Of a stretch of 13,719 nucleotides of DNA, positions 6,881 to 12,445 are shown piece after piece. The translations under genes were made by a program, and so were the position numbers. Every line of letters begins with the position of its first letter. Within the stretch, counting starts at the first letter, position 1. Source of the DNA: Chloroflexota bacterium (GTDB lineage Bacteria > Chloroflexota > Anaerolineae > Promineifilales > Promineifilaceae). The notes beneath the pieces were generated by a model. It saw only the letters and a list, made by a program, of their open reading frames with translations, did no database searches and was not told the origin of the DNA. The stretch lies in contig QQUD01000377.1 of NCBI GenBank assembly GCA_008501785.1, forward strand, positions 1 through 13,719, given 5' to 3'.

Positions 6881-7462
6881 TTAGCCCTGGTCAAGCTGCT
6901 GCAGGGCGAGTTGGACGCGTTCGTCAACGGATTTGGCTTCTCGGGGGAGTTTTTGCAGGGCGGTTTGGGCTTCGACGATGCTGAATCCGAGGCCGGTGAG
7001 CACGTCGATGACATCGGTATCGACGTCGCTGACGAAGGGAACGGCCGTTTCCAATGTTGTAAAGTCCAATTTATCGCGTAGTTGGAACATGATGCGTTCG
7101 GCCGTTTTCTTGCCGATACCGGGGACGCGCTGCAGAACGGCCGTTTCCTCCCGCATAATCGCACTTTTCAACAGTTCCGGGCTAAGCGTTCCTAAAATTG
7201 CCAGCGCCACCTTCGGCCCAATGCCGCTGATCCCCAACAGCAGTTCAAATAGCTGCAAATCCTCTTCCGTTTCAAAGCCATACAACGACAGCTCTTGTTC
7301 ACGCACAATCAAATGCGTATGCAGCCGAATGTTACGCCCCACGCCGCCCACATCTTCCAAAACCGTTCTGGGAACGGTAACACGAAGGCCGACACCACCA
7401 ACGCCAACTACCAAGCTGGCCGCTTCAATTTTGAGAACAGGTCCACTAAGTGATGCAATCAT
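6881..7462 (-). CDS. ruvA: Holliday junction branch migration complex subunit RuvA
   Basis: RuvA binds four-way DNA junctions as a tetramer and loads the RuvB motor. The 193-residue protein opens with MIASLSGPVLKI, the standard RuvA N-terminus and OB-fold. The acidic-pin region follows in VREQELSLYGF (E55 conserved). Two helix-hairpin-helix motifs, GISGIGPKVALAIL (77-90) and VPGIGKKTAERI (113-124), bind DNA. After an acidic linker (about 142-150), domain III (DVLTGLGFSIVEAQTAL) is the part that contacts RuvB. Start ATG 7462 is fixed by the N-terminal match, but no Shine-Dalgarno site precedes it: the leader is a T-rich tract after a 15-bp hairpin. Palindromes at 7041 and 7137 encode Thr-Ala-Val. 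ruvC lies upstream; ruvB is not adjacent. Confidence 0.96.
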   Translation of the reverse strand: MIASLSGPVLKIEAASLVVGVGGVGLRVTVPRTVLEDVGGVGRNIRLHTHLIVREQELSLYGFETEEDLQLFELLLGISGIGPKVALAILGTLSPELLKSAIMREETAVLQRVPGIGKKTAERIMFQLRDKLDFTTLETAVPFVSDVDTDVIDVLTGLGFSIVEAQTALQKLPREAKSVDERVQLALQQLDQG

Positions 7463-7470
7463 AAAAATAG

Positions 7471-7504
7471 AAAATAGAGATTCGTAATCACGAATCTCTA
7501 TTTT
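7471..7504 (-). terminator. 15-bp hairpin with T-rich tail between ruvC and ruvA
   Basis: 7471-7485 and 7490-7504 are a perfect 15-bp inverted repeat with a 4-nt loop. Read on the - strand, the stem is followed by a T-rich tract that runs directly into the ruvA ATG. One arm overlaps the last base of the ruvC stop codon. The shape is that of an intrinsic terminator or attenuator, although the stem is only moderately GC-rich. Confidence 0.6.
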
Positions 7505-7989
7505 TAATATAAACTTTCAAAACGTTGGTATTGATAATGAGTGATGGCAACAGCAAGGCCATCGGCAGCGTCATCGGGACGGGGTGTTTCTTCGAGGTCG
7601 AGCAGGTTACGCACCATGAGCTGTACCTGCTGTTTGTCTGCTTTGCCATAGCCCGTGACGGCATCTTTAATTTTAGGTGGTGAATATTCACCGATAGGAA
7701 TTTCGGCATTGGCGAGTGTTAGTAGCAGAACACCGCGTGCTTGACCAACCGTGATGGCGGTGGTGACGTTGCGCCCAAAGAACACTTCTTCAATGCCAGC
7801 ACTTTCGGGTTGGTATTTGTCAAGCAAAGCTTGCAGCTCTTGCTCGATGACTTGCAGCCGGTTGGGCATCGCCATTTTAGGTGATGTTTTGATGACGCCA
7901 TAAGTGACTGGGATGAATACGCCATCTTCCACATCAATAATGCCATATCCAGTTGTAGCTGTGCCGGGGTCGAGTCCGAGAATTCTCAT
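7504..7989 (-). CDS. ruvC: Crossover junction endodeoxyribonuclease RuvC
   Basis: RuvC is the dimeric nuclease that resolves Holliday junctions, working with RuvAB. The fold and active site are clear: D7 in ILGLDPG, E67 in GIEEVFFGRN, and D140 with D143 in PDDAADGLAVAITH, which align with the four acidic residues known from E. coli RuvC. GYGKADKQQVQLMV is the conserved DNA-contact region. The 161-residue length is normal. The start at ATG 7989 gives the canonical MRILGLDPG. No Shine-Dalgarno sequence precedes it in the mRNA: the transcript reads CTCTCTCCTT just before the ATG (the AAGGAG is on the other strand). A 23-bp inverted repeat lies 18 nt upstream, and yebC lies beyond it. The gene overlaps one arm of the ruvC-ruvA hairpin at its stop codon. 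Confidence 0.97.
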   Translation of the reverse strand: MRILGLDPGTATTGYGIIDVEDGVFIPVTYGVIKTSPKMAMPNRLQVIEQELQALLDKYQPESAGIEEVFFGRNVTTAITVGQARGVLLLTLANAEIPIGEYSPPKIKDAVTGYGKADKQQVQLMVRNLLDLEETPRPDDAADGLAVAITHYQYQRFESLY

Positions 7990-8007
7990 AAGGAGAGAGT
8001 GGAAGAA

Positions 8008-8066
8008 GTGAGTAGTGGTTAGTGAGTAGTAAGAAGAAAACTAACTATTCACTAACCACTACTCAC
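8008..8066. repeat. 23-bp inverted repeat built of AGTAGTGG-like words, between yebC and ruvC
   Basis: 8008-8030 and 8044-8066 are complementary at 22 of 23 positions with a 13-nt loop. Both arms are made of short near-repeats (GTGAGTAGT, GTGGTTAGT). There is no T-run in the transcription direction (- strand), so it is not a standard terminator. It ends 18 nt before the ruvC start. Confidence 0.75.
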
Positions 8067-8079
8067 TATTCACTTCCGC

Positions 8080-8826
8080 TTAAGGCCCTTCCATTGCGGC
8101 GATGGCTTCATCTGTAATTTCTAACATTGAATGTACATTCTGTACATCGTCAACGTCTTCCACTGATTCGATGAATTTCATCACCTGAATGGTTTGGTCA
8201 GGGCTGAGTTCCATTGGATTGTTGGGGTCGTAGAGCAGATTTGCTTCTGCTAATTTGTACCCAGACTCTTTTAAGGCTTTTTGCACATCTTGAAAGGTGT
8301 CGAGCGTTGAGAAAATCTCGGTTACTTCGCCAAACTGTACATCATCTGCGCCCGCTTCGGCTGCAACCATGAATACCTCATCCTCGTCAACTTCGTCGGT
8401 GATGGCGATATACCCTTTGCGGGTAAACTGCCATGCAACGGAACCGGAGGCTGCGATGTTGCCGCCATTTTTGGTGACGATATGGCGTACATCAGCAATT
8501 GAACGGTTGCGATTATCGGTAACGGTTTCAATCAGAATGCCGATACCGTGAGGCCCATATGCTTCGTACATGATTTCTTCTAAAGCACCGCCTTCGAGTT
8601 CGCCGGTACCTCGTTTGAGAGCCCGCTCGATATTGTCTTTAGGCATGTTGCCAGCTTTCGCTTTTTCAATGGCCAGACTCAGCCGTGGGTTAAATTCGGG
8701 GTCGCCGCCCCCTTCTCGTGCAGCAATCGTAATTTCTTTTGCGAGGCGTGTGAATATTTTGCCTCGTTTCTTATCGGTTGCCGCTTTTTTGTGTTTGATG
8801 GTTGACCATTTCGAATGTCCAGACAT
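8080..8826 (-). CDS. yebC: YebC/TACO1 family protein (transcription regulator or translation factor)
   Basis: YebC proteins were long annotated as DNA-binding regulators; recent work links bacterial YebC and mitochondrial TACO1 to translation of proline-rich stretches. The 248-residue length and the hallmark N-terminus MSGHSKWSTIKHKKAATDKKRGKIF identify the family. Other signature blocks are AREGGGDPEFNPRLSLAIEKA, MPKDNIERALKRGTG, YEAYGPHGIGILIE, TDNRNRSIADVRHI and GSVAWQF. The acidic region EVDEDE and the C-terminal VEDVDDVQNVHSML follow the usual three-domain order. Start ATG 8826 has a good site: GGGAGA (complement of 8833-8838) is 6 nt upstream. ruvC follows 90 nt downstream on the same strand, the common yebC-ruvC order. 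A likely promoter lies about 50 nt upstream. Confidence 0.96.
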   Translation of the reverse strand: MSGHSKWSTIKHKKAATDKKRGKIFTRLAKEITIAAREGGGDPEFNPRLSLAIEKAKAGNMPKDNIERALKRGTGELEGGALEEIMYEAYGPHGIGILIETVTDNRNRSIADVRHIVTKNGGNIAASGSVAWQFTRKGYIAITDEVDEDEVFMVAAEAGADDVQFGEVTEIFSTLDTFQDVQKALKESGYKLAEANLLYDPNNPMELSPDQTIQVMKFIESVEDVDDVQNVHSMLEITDEAIAAMEGP

Positions 8827-8877
8827 TTTCTATCTCCCTATCGCGCCACAGGTTTGCGGTTCATTTTAGTTTGTTGA

Positions 8878-8886
8878 ATTATAACA
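8878..8886 (-). promoter_or_regulatory. Extended -10 promoter for yebC-ruvC-ruvA
   Basis: On the - strand the sequence reads TGTTATAAT: a perfect TATAAT (complement of 8878-8883) preceded by TG with one base between, i.e. an extended -10. No strong -35 is seen 16-18 nt upstream, which such promoters can do without. It would give a leader of about 45 nt. Confidence 0.5.
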
Positions 8887-8899
8887 CATTGATGGTTGT

Positions 8900-8943
8900 G
8901 AGTCGGGAAGTCTTTAGTCGGTAGTCTTGTAGTCAGGCAGTCC
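8900..8943. repeat. Simple-word repeat of TAGTC units upstream of yebC
   Basis: The word (T/A)AGTC or CAGTC appears about five times in 44 bp with irregular spacing (GAGTCGGGAAGTC, TAGTCGGTAGTC, TAGTCAGGCAGTC). It is non-coding and lies just upstream of the candidate yebC promoter. The rest of the 272-bp spacer holds only the 9010-9068 hairpin; I see no RNA gene. Confidence 0.55.
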
Positions 8944-9009
8944 TATTGTCTTTGATTACTGTTTCCTGATCTAGCAACCCAACACTTTTGCAAAGGTGAA
9001 GAATTATGG

Positions 9010-9068
9010 GACGCGGAATAACGCGCAAGACGCGGATTTCTCATTTTCCTTCCGCGTTATTCCGCGTC
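9010..9068. repeat. 16-bp inverted repeat with an alternative internal pairing
   Basis: GACGCGGAATAACGCG (9010-9025) is a perfect reverse complement of 9053-9068. The loop contains AAGACGCGGA (9027-9036), which can pair instead with TCCGCGTCTT (9061-9070), so two mutually exclusive stems are possible. It lies 30 nt beyond the GH1 stop in that gene's transcription direction, without a T-run. Confidence 0.75.
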
Positions 9069-9098
9069 TTAATTTGAAACAGTCGTGCTGATCACTGT

Positions 9099-10433
9099 TT
9101 ACTTTCCTGGGGCTTCTCCGCGAAACAATGTGTTCATTAGTGCTGGTGCGTAGCGGGCGGCCATGTCGCTGCTGACGCTGCCGGAGCGGCAGATTTCGCC
9201 ATATAAACGGCCGCTTTTGCGCAGCCTCCGTTCTTGTGTGTCAACATCGAGTTCAATTAGACCAAATCGTTGGGTCCAGCCGCGATCCCATTCAAAATTA
9301 TCGATGAGGCTCCAATGGTAGTAGCCCATGACAGGATAGTTGAAGCTTATGGCTCGCCAGATTTCGCGCAGGTGGGTGATGATGAAAGACGGCCGTAACA
9401 AATCAGCCCGATCTGGCACGCCATTTTCGGTAATATAAATTGGCTTTTCGTAGGGCATGACCCGCTTAATCATTTGAAACATGCCATCTGGGTAAATTTC
9501 GCCATAATTGCCATCACTGATAACAGCACCTGGCCCCCATTCTGTTTCTAAAACGCCGCCAAGCGGTGGGAATTTGACATAAAATCGCGTATAGTAGTTG
9601 ATGCCTACAAAATCCATGCTGTTTGCCAGATGGTTGATTTTGCCGCGACCGAGGATGGGATGTAAACGGCCGTTTGCCACACAATCCATCCACATATCGT
9701 TATACAACCACGAAATCCACCTTGCCCAGCGCTTATCAAGCAAATTGTTGGGCCGTTTTGGTTGTAAAGCGGCCATATTTTTAGCGACACCAACCTCAGC
9801 ATCGGGAAAAGCTTCTTTGATCACATGATACGCTGCTGCGTGGCAATGCAACATATTGCGCAAAGTCCGCATCGCACCCACGAAACCGGGCTGCTGTGGG
9901 GCTGGGAATTCTTGAGAAAGGTTGCGTAAAAACACATAAACCATTGGCTCATTAATCGGAATCCATTTAGGAATCAGATCGCCTAACGTTGAGACAACCT
10001 TTGCCACATATCGTCGAAAATAATCAACAACAATATCTGAATGAAAATCACCTTTTTCTGACAGCCAAATTGGATTGCTGAAATGATGCAGCGTCACCAT
10101 CGGTTCAATTCCCCGTTCATGCATTCCTTGCAAAATCTGTCGATAACGAGCGAGTGCATCGTCGTCAAAAACACTTGGCTCTGGCTCAATACGGCTCCAT
10201 TCCAGCGACATGCGATGGGCATTTGTACCCATGTCAACGGCTCTGTCTAAATCGCTTTCGGCATCTTGCCACCAATTGCTGGCCAGGTTTGTTAAATGTC
10301 CATTGGGGTTTTGCTTGGCATCGTGTTCCCATGCCCACCAATCACTATTCGTATTATTGCCTTCCACCTGGTAAGAAGCGGTGGCGGTTCCCCATCGAAA
10401 ATCTGATGGAAAGATCATTTTTGCATTAATCAT
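9099..10433 (-). CDS. Glycoside hydrolase family 1 beta-glycosidase
   Basis: GH1 enzymes hydrolyse terminal beta-linked glucose, galactose or related sugars by a retaining mechanism in a TIM barrel. All landmarks are present: WGTATASYQVEG near the N-terminus (sugar-contacting Q22), TLHHFSNPIW (H117), the acid/base NEP at 161-163 (E162), INYYTRFYV, the nucleophile in YITENG (E336), and YYHWSLIDNFEWDRGWTQRFGL with substrate-contacting E381 and W382. Length is 444 residues. The missing signal peptide indicates a cytoplasmic enzyme. I start at ATG 10433, with a GGAAT-like box just upstream; TTG 10445 or ATG 10418 are possible. No sugar transporter is nearby. A 17-bp hairpin occupies most of its leader, and palindromes at 9389 and 9666 lie inside. 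The true sugar preference cannot be read from sequence. Confidence 0.94.
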   Translation of the reverse strand: MINAKMIFPSDFRWGTATASYQVEGNNTNSDWWAWEHDAKQNPNGHLTNLASNWWQDAESDLDRAVDMGTNAHRMSLEWSRIEPEPSVFDDDALARYRQILQGMHERGIEPMVTLHHFSNPIWLSEKGDFHSDIVVDYFRRYVAKVVSTLGDLIPKWIPINEPMVYVFLRNLSQEFPAPQQPGFVGAMRTLRNMLHCHAAAYHVIKEAFPDAEVGVAKNMAALQPKRPNNLLDKRWARWISWLYNDMWMDCVANGRLHPILGRGKINHLANSMDFVGINYYTRFYVKFPPLGGVLETEWGPGAVISDGNYGEIYPDGMFQMIKRVMPYEKPIYITENGVPDRADLLRPSFIITHLREIWRAISFNYPVMGYYHWSLIDNFEWDRGWTQRFGLIELDVDTQERRLRKSGRLYGEICRSGSVSSDMAARYAPALMNTLFRGEAPGK

Positions 10434-10447
10434 AATCGATTCCAATT

Positions 10448-10510
10448 AGGTGCAACGCACTTGAAAGATGATTATCGCAATATGACGATTTAATCAAGTG
10501 CGTTGCACCT
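10448..10510 (-). promoter_or_regulatory. 17-bp inverted repeat in the GH1 leader
   Basis: 10448-10464 (AGGTGCAACGCACTTGA) pairs perfectly with 10494-10510 around a 29-nt loop. If the promoter at 10521-10549 is right, transcription starts near 10514, so the hairpin begins about 5 nt into the RNA and ends 14 nt before the ATG. It could be an mRNA stabiliser, a regulatory RNA structure, a DNA operator, or a dispersed repeat. Confidence 0.6.
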
Positions 10511-10520
10511 CAATGACATA

Positions 10521-10549
10521 ATTATGGCATGGTCACTCCAGAGTGCCAA
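10521..10549 (-). promoter_or_regulatory. Sigma-70-type promoter for the GH1 gene
   Basis: On the - strand TTGGCA (complement of 10544-10549) and CATAAT (complement of 10521-10526) are exactly 17 nt apart; each matches consensus at five of six positions. The predicted start is near 10514. Confidence 0.6.
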
Positions 10550-10558
10550 CTGCAAGTT

Positions 10559-10587
10559 TTGTTGAAACATTAACCGCTTGTTATACT
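10559..10587 (+). promoter_or_regulatory. Extended -10 promoter for the V4R gene, divergent from the GH1 promoter
   Basis: TGT followed by TATACT (10582-10587) is an extended -10 element. A weak -35 (TTGTTG, 10559-10564) lies 17 nt upstream. The -35 boxes of the two divergent promoters are only 9 nt apart. The leader to the GTG start would be about 55 nt. Confidence 0.45.
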
Positions 10588-10649
10588 TGGTAGGCTATTG
10601 TTGTTCACCAATATGCAATCATTTATTGTAGGTAGCTCAGGAGTTATCC

Positions 10650-11285
10650 GTGAGAAATTTGGTTCCCATCAGTGGGCTTTATTATCCAAATAAAATGGGG
10701 CGCATTCTACTCATGTCAATGGAAGATGTGATGGGGCGTAACGGTTTGAATGCCTTGCTGAATTTGATTGAGATGCAGCAATTTATTCAAGAACTTCCTC
10801 CGGATAATTTAGAAAAAGAGTTTGATTTTGCCTTTATTAGTAATATCAATGTTGGACTACAAGAGATTTATGGGACTCGTGGTGGGCGAGGTCTAGCATT
10901 GCGCGGTGGGAGAGCCATCTTTTCTAAAGGGTTGAAGCAGTTTGGGGCATTGGCGGGTGTGAGTGATCTTGCCTTTAAGGTGCTGCCTTTACGCACAAAA
11001 CTGAAGATTGGTGTCCCCGTAGTGGCTCGCATATTTACGCAATATAGCGACCAGACAAGCCGGGTTGAAGAGTTTGACGATCACTTTCTCTATTACATTG
11101 ATCAATGTTCTATGTGTTGGGGACGTCAAACTAAACATCCAATGTGCTATATTGCAGTTGGCATTTTGCAAGAGACGTTGCGCTGGGTCAGCGGTGGCCT
11201 GGAATTTCGTGTTGAACCGCAAGAGTGCATTGGGATGGGGTGCAAGGCTGGTATCATCAAAATCGATAAAGAACCAATTAAGTAG
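10650..11285 (+). CDS. V4R-domain (4-vinyl-reductase-like) ligand-binding protein
   Basis: The C-terminal half (about residues 100-207) fits the V4R domain, a small-molecule or hydrocarbon-binding fold found in BchJ-type proteins and in sensory proteins. The supporting pattern is CSMCWG (C153, C156), C166 in HPMCYIAVG, then a GILQETLRWVSGGLEFRVE segment and ECIGMGCKAGIIKI (C193, C198). The five cysteines may bind a metal, as in other members, but that is inferred. The N-terminal part (NKMGRILLMSMEDVMGRNG, then a helical segment) resembles the dimerising region that precedes V4R domains. No DNA-binding or output domain is seen in its 211 residues. The start is GTG 10650, with AGGAG (10639-10643) 6 nt upstream. 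The response regulator starts 134 nt downstream on the same strand, which suggests a shared signalling task. A role in bacteriochlorophyll synthesis is not supported by the neighbours. Confidence 0.7.
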   Translation: MRNLVPISGLYYPNKMGRILLMSMEDVMGRNGLNALLNLIEMQQFIQELPPDNLEKEFDFAFISNINVGLQEIYGTRGGRGLALRGGRAIFSKGLKQFGALAGVSDLAFKVLPLRTKLKIGVPVVARIFTQYSDQTSRVEEFDDHFLYYIDQCSMCWGRQTKHPMCYIAVGILQETLRWVSGGLEFRVEPQECIGMGCKAGIIKIDKEPIK

Positions 11286-11295
11286 CACTTCAAAT

Positions 11296-11341
11296 AGGCT
11301 TTTTTGAGAATGAAAAGATTTAATTTGAATCGAAAAAGCCT
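11296..11341 (+). repeat. Hairpin downstream of the V4R gene
   Basis: AGGCTTTTT (11296-11304) pairs with AAAAAGCCT (11333-11341); a G-T wobble and two more pairs extend the stem. It lies 10 nt after the V4R stop. The T-run sits in the left arm rather than after the stem, so terminator function is uncertain. Confidence 0.4.
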
Positions 11342-11344
11342 TTA

Positions 11345-11395
11345 GCCAATTTCCACCCCCCGATTTAATGATGGGTTGTTGTTTTGGAAATTGGC
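11345..11395 (+). repeat. 10-bp inverted repeat upstream of the response regulator
   Basis: GCCAATTTCC (11345-11354) is a perfect reverse complement of GGAAATTGGC (11386-11395), with a 31-nt loop. It ends 24 nt before the GTG start of the response regulator and could be an operator or RNA structure. Confidence 0.4.
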
Positions 11396-11419
11396 AACAA
11401 TAGATAAGGAAGCGCATTT

Positions 11420-12283
11420 GTGGCAGAAAATAATAAAGATTCCAAAATCTTCATTGTTGAAGATGACGTGGACCTCTCAGAGATGTTGAGCGCGTATTTG
11501 CGTGTACAAGGTTATGATGTCACTCAGGCTACACGTGGAGAAGAAGCTGTTTTGAAAATCAAGGAAGTTTCACCTGACTTGGTTGTGCTGGATATTCGTT
11601 TGCCTGATATTGATGGCTATGAGGTTTGTCGGCAGCTGCGGCAGCATCGTCGCACGCAAACTATTCCAATTATATTTTTGACAGAAAAACGTGAGCGTGA
11701 AGATAAGCTGGCCGGATTGGAATTGGGCGCGGTTGATTACATTACGAAGCCTTTTGATATTCAGGAATTGCGGTTACGGATTCGTAATGCGCTGCGGCGT
11801 ACCAAGATGAGCACGATGCATAATCCGGTGACTGGGTTGCCGGAAGGGGTGTTGGTGCTGGAACGGCTTGAGAAAATGTTGCAACGGCCGAATTGGGGTA
11901 TCGTGCTTGCTGGTATTCGGGGCTTGAATAAATTTCGAGATCGGTTTGGTTTTGTGGCGACGGATGATGTGTCGCGTGCTGTGACGCTGATGCTAGCGAA
12001 TGCTGTGCAAGAAAGTGGCAATGAACATGATTTTATTGGCCATGCTGATTCCGGCGATTTTATTATTGTGACGACGTCAGACCGCAGTAAGCGATTGGCT
12101 GAACGGTGTTTGGTCCGCTTGCAGCCGTCTATCCAATATTTTTATCCAGCAATGGAACGCTCGCAGCTTAACAATATGCCAGATGCGGAACGGTTGACAG
12201 TGCAAGTGTCGAGTCTTTCTGCAAAAGAGCATCAGGTGGAAGATATTGAAGCACTGCATCATGTGTTGGCACGGCATCCGTAG
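11420..12283 (+). CDS. Response regulator: receiver domain plus degenerate GGDEF domain
   Basis: Residues 8-125 form a CheY-like receiver domain: acidic pocket D15/D16 in FIVEDD, phospho-acceptor D58 in VVLDIRLPDIDGYE, switch T88 in IIFLTEK, and K110 in YITKPFD. A linker (RRTKMSTMHNPVTGLPEG) leads into a second domain of about 150 residues with the GGDEF fold pattern, as in NPVTGLP and GIRGLNKFRDRFGF. The signature loop reads HADSGDF (208-214) instead of GGDEF, so cyclic-di-GMP synthesis is unlikely; nucleotide sensing or a partner-binding role is more probable. No DNA-binding output domain is present. The start is GTG 11420, with AAGGAAG at 11407-11412 just upstream. No histidine kinase is in the window. 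A terminator follows, so this gene and the V4R gene may be one unit. Confidence 0.88.
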   Translation: MAENNKDSKIFIVEDDVDLSEMLSAYLRVQGYDVTQATRGEEAVLKIKEVSPDLVVLDIRLPDIDGYEVCRQLRQHRRTQTIPIIFLTEKREREDKLAGLELGAVDYITKPFDIQELRLRIRNALRRTKMSTMHNPVTGLPEGVLVLERLEKMLQRPNWGIVLAGIRGLNKFRDRFGFVATDDVSRAVTLMLANAVQESGNEHDFIGHADSGDFIIVTTSDRSKRLAERCLVRLQPSIQYFYPAMERSQLNNMPDAERLTVQVSSLSAKEHQVEDIEALHHVLARHP

Positions 12284-12315
12284 GGGATTACGGCCGTTTT
12301 ACCAAAGCTTACATT

Positions 12316-12343
12316 CAGGGCTAGCAATAGCCCTGTTTTTTTT
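12316..12343 (+). terminator. Intrinsic terminator after the response regulator
   Basis: An 8-bp stem, CAGGGCTA (12316-12323) with TAGCCCTG (12328-12335), closes a GCAA tetraloop and is followed by eight T (12336-12343). It is the clearest terminator in the window. It lies 32 nt after the stop; an ACGGCCGT copy (12290) sits between. Confidence 0.88.
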
Positions 12344-12445
12344 GCATGCTGCGTAAAAGAAACGGGGATTCCGTTGGGTAAACGTGTGGACCATTCTCGC
12401 CATTTGAACCATAATTTGCCATATCTTAGAAAAAATCAGACATAA

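Noticed and set aside
6933..7487. 184-codon open frame on the + strand opposite ruvA
   Set aside because: Shadow of a well-conserved ruvA; low-complexity Ser/Thr composition.
7990..7996. AAGGAG next to the ruvC start as a Shine-Dalgarno site
   Set aside because: The motif is on the + strand; ruvC is transcribed from the - strand, where it reads CTCCTT.
8827..9098. tRNA or other structured RNA gene in the 272-bp spacer
   Set aside because: No cloverleaf or conserved tRNA arm is seen; only the promoter, the AGTC words and the hairpin are supported.
10989..11417. 142-codon open frame on the - strand overlapping the V4R gene
   Set aside because: The + strand gene has a Shine-Dalgarno site and a domain pattern; the antisense frame has neither.
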